Origin: Pleodorina starrii
Taxonomy: Eukaryota; Chlorophyta; Chlorophyceae; Chlamydomonadales; Volvocaceae
Direction of reading: 5' to 3'
DNA: 64,000 bases
Assembly (NCBI GenBank): GCA_030267565.1
Contig: BRXU01000007.1
Span: 1,116,001 to 1,180,000, forward strand
Both the position numbers and the translations under genes were made by a program. This document shows, piece by piece, positions 21,933-33,312 of this stretch. The notes beneath the pieces are model-generated. The model saw only the letters and a program-made list of their open reading frames with translations, did no database searches and was not told the DNA's origin. Within the stretch, counting starts at the first letter, position 1. Each line of letters starts with the position of its first letter.

Positions 21933-23009
21933 GAGGGGTCTGCGGGCGGGGCCTGGGATGAGCTGGGCGCTCCTGCAGCGCGGTTGCTGGCACGTCACTG
22001 GAACTTTGTAATGGCGAGAGCCGGCTGTGTGTACCGTCTACTGCTACGCAGCCGTGCAGCTCCTTACACTCAGATGCTCCGAGGGCTTTGCAAAAATATA
22101 TTTGGCTGTCGAGGACCTCCTGTTCAACCGGCATTTGAGTGGGACGGGCGCTTGGCGGTCGCAGTGGCCCCGGGTGTGTCAACGCTGGGTCGGGACAAAC
22201 GGACCTTGATGCAGCGCCGCGCGCATCCAGTCCACGCGGACTCTCCACGTCAACCAAACCACTGTGGGCAAAGCTTTCCGTGCGACCCGCCTGTAGTCTT
22301 CTAAGGAAAGTAAACTGGCCAATGATGACCCATGGGCCCATACAGGGCAATGAGCTCAAAGAGACCTTTCATAACCACTTGGACCAGTGAGAATGGCTTA
22401 ATATTTTTATGCATATTGCCTACAGTGTACGAATCAAGAGCGGCTTCCCTCCCCGCCGTCCCCGCCAAGGCTCACGATATTCGAAACAAACATTTATTTG
22501 AGTTTCGCTCGTTGACATGCATCTCCCACTCGGAGAACATTTACAGCGACATAACATTCCAAAGAAACTTGAGTACCCCTTCCTTTCTGCTTTGCGACAA
22601 GTACGGATGTACGGCGGAATACGCGAAAGCTAGGGACATTGTCGCTCTCCTTCAACAACTTTCGGGTTCAGTTTAAACTCAGTAAGCTCTCAGGGTGATG
22701 TTGAGCGGCTAACGTGGCGCTAGTGTCGACCAAAGTCCACGTTGATCTGAGCCTTGAACTTGTGTTGGAGCCATGATTGACGACCAGGACCTCGGAAGGT
22801 TCACGGTAAGAGGAAGCAGGATAGACTGTTGAATTTTTTAGACCAGCTTTTGACAGCACTGCGTTCCCCTTTGGCCGTAGACCTGGCTTGGCATGGCTAT
22901 TATGCTTCTAGTCGTGGCGTACCACTACGTCACCGCGGACCCGAAGTACGAGGGCGCTCGCTCGTAACTTAGCGCAGTAGCAACGACTCAGCGCATACCC
23001 ACAAACACA
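21933..23009. other. Intergenic, ABHD14-like to FAM32A-like
   Basis: 3' UTR of the hydrolase, a stretch of lower GC at ~22320-22680, then the putative promoter of the FAM32A-like gene. No gene seen. Confidence 0.55.
22007..22011 (+). promoter_or_regulatory. Poly(A) signal TGTAA
   Basis: First TGTAA after the ABHD14-like stop codon, 75 nt downstream; matches the algal polyadenylation signal. Confidence 0.5.
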
Positions 23010-23396
23010 ATGAGCTTCGTGGGTGGCAAGCTTAAGCTGAAGGGAGGGGAGCCGCTCAAGACAGGGGGTGGCGTTAAAAAGAAGAAGAAGAAGCAGGAGG
23101 AGAAAGCACTCGCCGCTGCGTCGGGAGCCCCGGCGCAGGAGCCCGCTCAGGCGGAGAGGGACGACGACGCCGAGAAGACTCGGAGGGCCATCCAGGGGTA
23201 TGAGCTGGACCCGAACGCGGTCGAGGACCGGCGCACGGAGGCTGAAAAGCGCTTCGACGCCCGCTTCCGCAAGGTGGAGGAGCAGATGTGCACGAAAGCA
23301 GCTGCCAAGTCCCACAGGGAGCGCGTGAAGGATTTCAACGAATACCTGGCGAAGCTGTCCGAGCACCACGACATCCCGAAAGTTGGACCCGGCTAA
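23010..23396 (+). CDS. FAM32A: FAM32A-like nuclear protein
   Basis: Single exon, 128 aa, close to the ~110-aa size of the family. It opens [13 protein letters not shown], continues with a lysine block ([12 protein letters not shown]) that can act as a nuclear signal, a short Ala/Pro linker, and a conserved helical C-terminus ([42 protein letters not shown] at 110-128, in which KDFNEYL...DIPKVGPG is the family signature). In animals FAM32A associates with the spliceosome at the exon-ligation stage; a splicing role here is by homology only. The only small intronless gene in the window. Confidence 0.93.
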   Translation: MSFVGGKLKLKGGEPLKTGGGVKKKKKKQEEKALAAASGAPAQEPAQAERDDDAEKTRRAIQGYELDPNAVEDRRTEAEKRFDARFRKVEEQMCTKAAAKSHRERVKDFNEYLAKLSEHHDIPKVGPG

Positions 23397-24318
23397 CGCC
23401 TTTGGGAAGCGGGGGCCGCGACGGGGCTGGTGTCGAGGCTGCGGGTGTTGGCAGCGGCGGTTTGGGGGCGTGTCCGTGTGTGCCGCTGCCCTGCAGTGTG
23501 GCGGTTTGGTCGTCGATTGGGTATCCCTCCACATGCGTTCCGTCGACTTGTCGCGCTCCCGTACTCTGTTAAGCATGGTGCATGGGCATGTAAGGACCAG
23601 ATGTGAAGCCTCCTTTGTGTAGTGTGCCCGGCGGCCGGTCTCACGGACATATAAATCATCGTCATGGGTCGGTGCTCAGTCCCGTATGGTCCCACAGTTG
23701 GGCACACGCCCGAACGTTGCCGCAACTTGACTCGATCCGATCGCGACGACGCGCTCTTGGCCGCACGTCTGTAAGAGCACCGTACTCGAATCGCTTCCTG
23801 TTTTGAGATCACGCTGCGACTCGGTGCTTCCCTCGCGTCGAAAGAGGAGGGTTGCGCAGAGCAGGCACAGCGGCTCAGCTCACTACACTTGTCACCGGCC
23901 ACGCTCGCATTGTTAGCTATGTAGCACGCTCACGACTGGCCAGGCCCCCACCGCCACATCTAACCACGTCGGGCAAGTGGCTATCTACCTACCAGCGCCA
24001 ACAAAACCCATCGCGCCATGCACGGACAGCCAGACGGGCCTACCGACAGGATATGCATCAACCGCACGCGTCGCGAGCCAGCCCGCCTGCCGCCTTGCAT
24101 GCCCCCCACACGTGCGCGTCATCGCCGCAATGGCGCTCCTTTCCAACCGGAGTCGGAATCACGGCCTAGCCTCCGCCAGGTGCTTCCCACCACCATCACT
24201 GCCCGCTGTGCCATGAAGGCCCACACCCGAGACGATTCACCCCTCCACCTTACGGCCACAACACAGCACAACACTTCCAACGCCGCACAAACCCCCGACT
24301 CCCTGTCCCGCTGACCCC
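23397..24318. other. Convergent intergenic, FAM32A-like to CTF18
   Basis: Holds the 3' UTRs of two convergent genes. No gene seen. TGTAA for the plus-strand gene lies at 23589; no equivalent was found for CTF18. Confidence 0.55.
23589..23593 (+). promoter_or_regulatory. Poly(A) signal TGTAA
   Basis: 193 nt after the FAM32A-like stop; a second TGTAA lies at 23770-23774. Confidence 0.5.
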
Positions 24319-27300
24319 CTACATGAGCTCACGCATCAGCAGCGGCCGCTTGACCGCGTTCGTGTACCCCTCATTGAATCGGTACAGCACCGGGAACGGC
24401 AGTCTGCCACCGCCACCGCCGCCAGCGGCGGTGGCGGCTGCCCCGCCCGCCGGCGCCGCGCCGCCGGCCTCCCCGGCCTCCGCCGCCACCTGATCCGCGG
24501 CCTTGCGTGCAGCGGCGCCGGCGCTGGCTCCGCCCCCCACCCCGCCGCGCGCCTTGGCGCTGGCCTGCTGCTTGAAGGCGTCCATCCACGTGCCCTTGCG
24601 CTTAGCGCCCGCGCCGCCTGCCGCCGAGCCCTTCTTGCCCTCCGCCGGCGGCGGCATGCGGCCCGCCATCTGCCGCTGCGGCGGCGGCGGCGGCGCCACC
24701 GGCTGGAGGGGCCCGCCGGCCCTGCCGCCGCCGGGTGCTGCCCCGGCGGGCCCGTTGGGGTGCATGGGATCCGTCGGTGCCTGACCGGCCCCGGCACCGG
24801 TGGGGGGTGCTGATCGTGCCTGCGGGCCGGTGTGCGTGTATGTGTTCGGGTGGGGTGCTTCTGGATAAGGCAAGAGAGAAGGTGAGGCAAGAGAGAGAGG
24901 CGTGCAAAGCGACTTGACGGACTGGAAAAGAAACCAAGCCAAGCAGAAACCAGGTCATAGCGCATCTCCGTATAAACCCGGCCAATGTTACGGCCCGCCA
25001 CCCCACCAATCCAATACGCACTGACGCACCCACGTACGGAATGCATCCGCGCAGCTCTGCGCCCCAAGCTTCCCAAGCGCCCCTCCGCACGCGCCCAGAC
25101 TCTCCCCAGTCCCCACCCACCCCCAACCCCAACTCCGCGCGCCCCTAACCGATCAAGCCTTCTCCGCCTCACCGCCTCTGCCCGCCGAATCGCCTCCATC
25201 TCCGTCTGCTGGGAAATCATCTGTCGTACGACGTGCGGCACCGTCACGCGCGCCCCCGCCGTCGCAGCGCCCACGAACGCCATGAACATGTGCAGCGTGT
25301 CAATTGCCGGCACCAGCGGCACCTGCCGTACCGGCCCCGCCGGCGCCGCCACCTGTGCCGGCCCGCCGGCCGGCGACGGCCCACCGCCGCGGCCGCCGAA
25401 GCCGCCGCCGCCGCCCCGGCCGGCGGCCCCCGGCGGGGCCCCCGGGCCGCGACCCTGCCCGCCGTAGGCATTGTACTGCCCCCGGCCGCCGCGGCCGCCC
25501 TGGAAACCGCCGCCGCCGGGGCCCCTGCCGCCGTACGGCTGCTGTTGCTGCTGGCGCTGAAAGCCGCCGCCGCCACCGCCGCCTGCCGCGGCCGCGGCGA
25601 TGTTTTGCTGTACCTCGGCCGTAAGGCCCAAGATGATGGCGTTATCTGCGAGGAGGGGAAGGGGGAGGGGGAGGAAGCGCACCGAAAGGGAAAGTACACC
25701 GGCCTGTCTTTGCCGCAGCCACGGCGGTAAGAGGCGGAAAACAAGAGCCGCTTACCCGGTCTGGTCTGGTCCAGCAACCCCGCCAACCAGTCGTCCAGTA
25801 CATATTTCGCAGCAGTCCACTGCAACAACCCTCTCCCTCCTCCTCCCCCCTCCCTTTCTCCCTCCCTCCCTCTCCCGGGGCGGCTGCATCCCCCGACGGT
25901 GACTCACTGGATACGGGCACGATCGCCTCCGGCAGCTGCAGCGGCTGCAGCCCCGGCGGTGTCGGCGACTCGAAGCAGTAGCGCAAGCCGTAGTGCAACA
26001 TAAGGCCCGCGGTGCGGCGCAGCGCTGTCTGCTCCTCGGCGCTCATCATGTTGGGGGCCACGGCGCGGAGGGGCGGCTGGGACACCAGAGCGCGCAGCGC
26101 GGGGCCCAGCTCCTGCGGGGGGCCGGGGGCAATTAAAACGGCCCGGGACGAGGGAACGCAACGCAGTTACGGGGCCGGGGGCGGGGGTTCATACGAAGGT
26201 GTTACAGCCCGCCAGCCACCCACCCACCGTCTCGTGTAAACAGCGCCCACCGAGCCAGCCTCCCACCCGCCCGCCTGCCTCGCTTGCTTCGCTGCTGCTC
26301 CTGCTTACCTCCCACTCCCCCACCTCACCCCCTCGCCCTACCAGCATCATGACTCCCAGTCCGTGCGCCGCCACCACACCCGGGTCCGTGCCTCGGCCGC
26401 TGGCCCAGCTGCGGACCAGCTGAGACGCCGCCGACGCGCGCCTCGCCGCCTCGCCGCCCAGCCGCGGCCAGGCCAGCTGCCGGGGCCTCTCCGGCTGCGC
26501 CGCCAGCGCTCGCACCTTCGCGAGCAGCGGCGGCACGAAGCGCAGGCAGGAGAAGTCGCCGGTGCGGCGGCAGGACCTGCGCGGGGCAGAGCGCAGAGGG
26601 CCAATGTGCGCGCGCGCGTAGGCGGAGGCGGAGGCGAAGGCGGCTTTTCTTCGCTCCACTTTACGGATGCAAGATGCAATGATGCAATGTGATATTCCAC
26701 ACACGCACACACGCAGCCGCACCCGCACACCCGCACCTGAGCAGCACATCCGCGGCCCCCAGCGCCTCCTCCACCTCCGAGGTCCGGTTGAGGTTGACGT
26801 CCATGAAGCGCACTCGGGGCAGGTTCTCGTGGAGCCCGTTGAGGACCTGCCGGCAAGCGCGAGCGAGGGAGAGAGAGGGTTTTAGGGTTTTAGGGTTTAA
26901 GAGTGACAGCGTGTAGACTGCAGAATTCGGAGGGTTGGGGGTTTAGATATCTGTTATGGAGGGCTGCTGCGGACCGCCAGCGCGCGCGGATGAGGTGCCG
27001 AGCCGAGAGGTGTAAAAGGCGGGTAAGAAACAAGATACCGCAGCGAAGGGACGCAGACGGCGTCAGCGAACGGACCCGGGGGTAGGAGAGGGAGAGGGAT
27101 GAGGGCTGGCCCATGAATGGGGCCCGGGCGAGTCCGTCAGGATGAACCCTCGGCAGCCCCTGCCCTACAAACCTAAAACCTAAAACCCTAAAACCTCCCG
27201 TACCAGGTCGTAGTCGCCAAAGTCCTGCAGCCGGTTGCACAGCTCCCCAAGCTGTCCCGCCGCGCCCCCCGCCGCCAGGCCGCCTGCGGGCCCCCGCTTG

Positions 27301-30300
27301 CGCCCCCCCGCCGTGCTGTGCGTGCTGAGCAGCAGTGTCCACATGTCCATTGCGGACTGGGTGGTGTCCTTGGAGGCGATGTTGAGCGACTCAATGTCCT
27401 GAGGGGGGCAGGGGGGGAGAGGGAGGGAGGGAGGGAGGGGGAGTGTGGCCTTGTGTACGGTATGTGTGCAGTGGCAAGTTGGGGACTGGAGAGGGAGGGG
27501 GCGGGAGGCGAGGACGAGGGGGGCGAGGGTGAGGGCGAGGGTGCGGGAATGGATCACAAAAGGCCAGCGAAGCGAGGGCGAGGGCGAAGGCGAGGATGTG
27601 GAGTTGGGCGGAGGGGCGGCTGGACAGGCAGGCAGATGGGCAGCAACGCCCAGCGGACCCGGTTCCCATCTTCCCGGCTGACCCAACACCGGCAGCCAAC
27701 ATCACCACCGGCACCAACACCGTGCCGCCGGCGATAAACTCTGAGGACGTGCTGAACTGAGGACTCTGGTGCCGCGGGGCTCCTTCTGTCGTGCGTTGCG
27801 CCCTCTACTACCGGCAGACTACTACTGGGGCTGCGGGGCGCGGGGCGCGTCATTCCCAGCCGGCCCGTCCGTCCGTCCGTCTGTCCGTCCGCCAGTCATT
27901 CCGCCCTCACGCACTCGCCTTGACGTCGATCGTGCGCCGCGCCGCGCCGGCCCCAGGCGCTGCCCCCGCTCCCGCTGCCGCGCCCCTCCTCGCCAGGAAC
28001 TGCAGGGTGTTGAGACAGGCGCGCACATCCCGGTCGGTGCGCTCCACCAGCAGACGCAGCGCCGCGGGGTCGGCCTCCAGTCGCTCGGCCTGCGGAAATG
28101 GGGCGTGTGGGGGTGTAGGTGTGTAGGCGTGTGGGTGTGGGTGGGGTGGGGGGGTGGGCGAAGAAGAAAGAAAAATAGGGTGGGGGGAAATGCGGTGATG
28201 GCACCGATTGCAGCGAGCAGCCACGCTCCGGAAAACAAACGGGGCCGCATAGGGCCTAACCCGCAACCGTACCTCGCAGATCTGCGCCAGCCGGGCCGTC
28301 AGGCGCTCCGAGGCGGGCGGCGAGAAGTGGAAGACGCGCGCCACGTCACGAAGCGGCCGCAGCGCCGGAGCATACAGGTCGTTGCAGATGCAGATGATGG
28401 GACGAGACAGGGGCCGCTGCTGGGGGGCCTTGCGCCCGCCGCCACCGCTGCCGCCGCCGCCGCGGCGCTTGGCACCGGCGGCGCCGCCGGGCTTCCGGCC
28501 GTCGACGGCATCGTCATCGCCGTCACTGCCGTCGTCGTCGTTGTCGTTGTTGCCGCCTGGATTCGATTTGGATTTGGGAGGGAGGGCAAAGGGGTTGTGA
28601 GGGCAGCAAACCCTAAAACCCTGGTCATGTCGTGTTGAAGAAGCGTGTTCCGGCAACAACTAGCGTACTGTTGCACCCTCCCTGGACGTGCTCAGAAGCC
28701 ACTTACCCGCCGCCGCCCGGCCGCCGCCGCCTCCCTTGCCGCCGCCGCCCTCGCCCGCCCGGACCAACTTGAGCAGCGCCGCCACCGCTCCGCCGGTTTC
28801 GGAGCCGCCCGTCGCTCCGTCGACCTCGTCCACGATGACGCAGTTGGGCCGGCCACCGCCCAGCACGGCCGTCATCTGTACGGCATCCTGGATCTTGGTC
28901 AACAGCGTGGATGCCGTACGGTCGTCCGAGGCGTTGATTTCGTAGGGGTGGTAGCCGCAGTGTCGCGCCACGACATGCGCCAGGGTCGTCTTCCCCAGAC
29001 CTGCAAACACCCACACACGGTTTTTGGTGTTGCGGATTGGCCCCCAGGGTCGACCGCCCATCTCACCTCAACGCGCACATACACGACTGACTGACACCGC
29101 AGCGCTTTCTGAGACACTCGAATCAGCCATTCATTGGGGTCTAAAGCTCTTGTTTTGGGAGACGCCTGCTGCTGCGGCTGCTGCTTCACAGCCTTAAGAC
29201 GCCCCACGTCACCATCGCCCACGTCGCCTATAACGCCACCCCACATGAACCCACCCACCGACCCACCTAGCCAAGCACCCAGTTAGCCAAGCACCCACCC
29301 ACCCACCCACCCAGCCACCCACCCGGGGGTCCTCCGATGAGGAGCACCTTATGCTGCGGACGGCTGTCGGCCCTGCGTCCCGAGACGCCGGCCCCTGCCT
29401 TGGCCTTGGCCTGCCGCGCCGGGGCGCGTGAGCAGTTAGGGGCACAACGAAGCGGGTGGGGGTGGGGGTGGGTGGGTGGGTGGGTGGGGGTGGCGAGGCG
29501 CAGCGGGCGGCCGGGGGATGGAACACGGGGCGGGAGACGGGAGGCAAGGGACGGGAAGGGGAAGGCGGAGGGACAAAGAGGGACACCTCGCGGGAGGCCT
29601 TGTCGCCGTTGGCCAACCCCATCCGCGGCGGCCCCAGGCAGCGACACAGATATGTCCCCGCTGCCCCCCCTCGGCCCCCGCAGGCCCCGCAGTGCTGCCG
29701 CCCTCTTAAGCAAAAAGCAATGCTGCGCACTCACCCCAGCGGCGCCACCGCCACCGCCGCCGCCTCCCCGGCCAAACACGCACTCGTCCCAGTCCTTGAC
29801 CCACAGCGCGACCTGCAGGAGGGGGCGCAAAGGGGAGCGGAGGGACGTGAGCGGGGGAGGAGGGACGCGAGGGCGGAGGGAGGGAGCGGCGCGGAGGCGC
29901 CACAGCGTCTGCCTTCGGGCTGGGCGGCGGGCGAACTCGAATGGGAGACGGAGCGGAGCAGATGCGGACGTCCATTTCCCCCCCGCCCCCTCTTACCAAC
30001 CAGTGCAAAACACCTCCAGGACGTCCCGCCCCCCCCCGCTCCCGCCCCGGCCCGGCGGGTCCAGGCCCGAGCCGCTCCCTTGAGGCGCCCCGCCCCGCCC
30101 CCAACCCCTCCCCGCCCCGCCGAGGCGCTCACGCACCTGCCGGTTGGTTCGCTCGTCACTGAGCAGCGACATGAAGTGCCGCGGCGCGTACTTGTCCACC
30201 CAGAGCGCCGCATCCTCCCCAGCAGCATCCGGACCCAGCCCGGCGGCGAGCGGGTCGCGGCCCGCGGCGACCGAGGCCTGCGGCGACCGGGCGAGGGAGC

Positions 30301-33300
30301 AGGCGGAGGGAATGGTGACGTGACCCACGGGTCGGCCTGGCCTGGCCAGGGGCGGGGCGGCAAGGCTGGTGAGGGTGCCCTTGCGCATGTGTTCGTTTGG
30401 GTGTCGCGGTGTCAGGGTCGGGACGTGATCGTGTTTATGTCTCGTGCGGTGCGAGAAAGAGCTAAGAGAGGTAATCGCTCCTCTCAAGGGACGGGAGACG
30501 GGAGATGACCCCACCCGCGGCGAACAGCCGCCCGATTACGTCACACCCACTCGCGCGCGTCGTGGCAGACTCAACCACATCCGGCGCGCCACACATCACC
30601 TCACCTCTCCCCACCTCATGATGCCCCGGGGCAACCGGCGCCCGCACACACACACTCACTTCCCTTGCACTCACCCCCTTCGCGCTCCTTCACTCACTCG
30701 CTCGCTCACTCACTCACCCGCCGTCCGCCGCGGCCGCGCGGCGCTGCGGCCGCTCCCTCCGCGCCCGCCCCCGCCCCCGCCGCGCCGTCATCCGTCACTC
30801 CCGCAAACGCCCGCTCCTCCTCCGTGAGCCACTCGCCCTGCCGCTGCTGCTGCTGCTGCTGCCGCCGTCGCCCGTCCTCCTCCCGCTCCGAAGCCGCCAC
30901 TGCCGCCCGCAGCTGCCGGTCCTCCAGCTCCTGCGATATCGTACACACACGCACGCCGGCACGCGCGAATCGTGGTTGCCACCGGATAGCCCCCGGTGTC
31001 AGGAAAGGCGCCAGGGCTGGCATGTATACTTGGACGCGGTATTAGGAGGCGCATGAGGTGGCATGTATGCCCAGGCCTGGCCTGCGTGCTGAGGCGCAGG
31101 GGTCCTGCATCCCCCCTAAATACATCGAGATCCCAACCTCTGCATATCCCAACTCCAACCCCCGACTCAGAGCTCGACGTCTCAGAGCTTGAGGGCCCCT
31201 CCACATCCACACCCACATACACACACCCACACCCACACCCACAGGAAGGTGCGCAGGGTGACAACCTCACCCACCCGCAGCATGTCAGCCACAGGCACGC
31301 CCAGCAGGCAGCTGCGGCGCTGCCGCCGGCCGGCGCCCGCGCCCGCGCCCGCGTAGGCCGGCTGCGCCGCGCCGCGCCCCTCCGCGCCGCCGCTGCCCTC
31401 AGCCACCCTGCGAGGCGAGGCGCCCAGCGAATCGGGCCACGTCAATGCCGCGGATGCCATACTGCGCGTGTGTGCCATACCACGGGTAGACAGGCGCCAC
31501 CAGAGCTACATCTACGCAAAAGATCTTGGAGGGCAGCATTAAGCAACCCGCGAGTGTGCCATGTGGTCTCCGCGCTCTCGTCATTAAAGGCCGTGCGTCG
31601 ACCCGTACGGCACCCCATTACCTGCAGTACACTCGCTCGCCCGACGCCGCAGTGACCGGCAGTGCCGTACCGCCCTGAATGCTGGACGCCAAACGCTGTG
31701 GCGGAAAGTACGGCGGCCGCGGCGGCCCCGCCGCCTCCGCCACCTCTGTCTCCAGCTCCTCCTCCTCCGCCGCCTCCTTCTTCCCTTTTGCGGCGCCACG
31801 CAAGCCCCGGCGCGCCCCTTCGCCTGCCCTGCCAGTCCCCGGGCCCGCCGCCGCCGCCGCCGCAGTCGCCACCCCAGCGCCCTCCTCCTCATCCTCATCA
31901 TCCGACCCAAAAAGCTCCTCCATGGTCGGCCGGCCCCGCGCCGCCTCAGTTCGGGGCCTCTTCGACTGCCGCTGAGCCCCTTGCTGCTGCTGCTGCTGCT
32001 GCTGCACGGTCTCCTGTGATCGGCCCGACGCCGCCGCCGACACCGCCGCGGCGCCGCCGCCGCGGGTCGCAAGCCCGCCGCGCTGCGACGACGACGCGCC
32101 GGCGGCGGCGGCGGCGGCCGCCGCCGTCCGACCGGCCGGCGCCCGCGCGCCGCCGTTGCCGTACTCCAGTTCCGCGATGAGATCATCGAGGTCGTCATAG
32201 TCCGGCGGTTGCTGCTGCTGTGCTGGCGGCGGCGGCGGCGCCGCCGCCTGCTGCTCCTGCGCCGCCAAATAGTCCTCCAGATCATCGTCAAAGGACCCCG
32301 CGCCGCCAAAGTCCTCGAAGGACTCCCAGCCCGACGACATCGGACGGCCGCCGGCCCAGCCGCCAGGCTGCTGCGGTTGCTGTTGCTGCAGCGGCGGCTG
32401 TTGCGCAGTCGGCGGCAGCGCCGACGGCGCGTCACCGCGGCCTGGAGCCGCGGCGGCGGCGGCGGAGCCGACACCGGCGTCCTGCGTCAGCGCCGCCGCC
32501 TCCGGCGGCGGCGGCGGCCCCAGGTCGTCTTCTACACTGCTACCGACGGGCAACGCCCGCAGCGCGTCGTCGAGCGCTAGCGAGTCAGGGTACTGCCCAC
32601 CGCCGACGCTGCCCGACTCGAACGACGCCGGCGGCGGTGGCGCCGCGGCCGCCGCCTCCGACCCACATCCCGGAAACTCACCCGCGTCTGCCGCCGCTCC
32701 TGCCCCTGCTCCTGCTCCCACTTCCGCGCCTGCTGCCACTCCAGCGTCCAAGTCCATGTAAACGCCATCGCCGGTGACGTCCTGGGTGCCAACAGGCAGA
32801 GCGCAGAGCTCCTCATCGAGAGCGGCGGCACTGTCGAGCGCGTTGTTTTCGGGCGCGGAGAGTGTTGTGGGCCCAGGCGCGGATCCGGCAACGAGCCGGT
32901 TGGAGGCACAGCCGCCCGACGGCGTCGCGGAGACGTGAGAGGTCTGACCGGTGCGGTCGGTGGGCAGGGACGGCAGCGGTGGCGGCAGCTCGCTGCCGGG
33001 CTGGGGCTCGGAGTCAACTGGCAGCCGGAGAAGCTCCGAATCGAGATCCTGGGTTGCCATTCCGTACGCCGCCGGCGCTGCAGCGTCTCCCGCAGAGTCT
33101 TCCTGTGGCCCGGCGTGGGGTGCTGCGATGTCGTCGGCATCGGCGCTGGGGGGCTCCATGCCTCGGTGCCATGCCTCGGTGCCGGCGCCGGCGCCGGGCT
33201 CTAAGAGGTCCTGGGACGCGTTGCCGTCGTCTGCTTGCTGCTCGCCGTCCAGAGCAAGGTCCAGGAGGTCCGCGGTGCCGATGCGACGAAAGTCGGGCAA

Positions 33301-33312
33301 TTCGCTCGCCAT
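24319..33312 (-). CDS. CTF18: CTF18, alternative clamp-loader large subunit
   Basis: Fifteen exons on minus: 33312-31622, 31407-31266, 30930-30718, 30277-30137, 29812-29735, 29410-29323, 29000-28707, 28556-28273, 28089-27919, 27398-27195, 26846-26737, 26576-26342, 26112-25908, 25645-25173, 24780-24319; 4791 nt, ~1596 aa (family usually ~900-1000). Exon 2 may instead end at 31239. A long acidic, Ala/Gln-rich N-terminus leads to ALWVDKYAPRHFMSLLSD (~704), WDECVFGR, Walker A GGPPGLGKTT (~781), sensor-region INASDD, and Walker B VIVDEVD (~840). The conserved tail YRFNEGYTNAVKRPL is the part that binds DCC1-CTF8 in other species. The CTF18-RFC complex loads PCNA and supports sister-chromatid cohesion and the replication checkpoint. 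Exon 14 encodes an unusual RGG-rich insert. The exon 9 donor looks like GC (AAG|GCGAGT). Confidence 0.9.
26877..26898 (+). repeat. Interstitial telomere-like repeat, intron end
   Basis: GGGTTTTAGGGTTTTAGGG plus TTT: two and a half TTTTAGGG units, the Chlamydomonas telomere octamer, near the 3' splice site of the CTF18 intron 26847-27194. Confidence 0.85.
27171..27195 (-). repeat. Interstitial telomere-like repeat, intron start
   Basis: CCTAAAA-type units in inverted orientation to 26877-26898. The array abuts the 5' splice site, so the intron itself begins GTTTTAGGGTTTTAGG in the transcript. Confidence 0.8.
28608..28622 (-). repeat. Telomere-like repeat in another CTF18 intron
   Basis: AAACCCTAAAACCCT, nearly two octamers, in the intron 28557-28706. 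Confidence 0.65.

Noticed and set aside
29337..30508. Long plus-strand ORFs opposite CTF18 (248 and 350 aa)
   Set aside because: Arise from GC-rich antisense and intron sequence; the minus strand carries conserved AAA+ exons with consistent phases.
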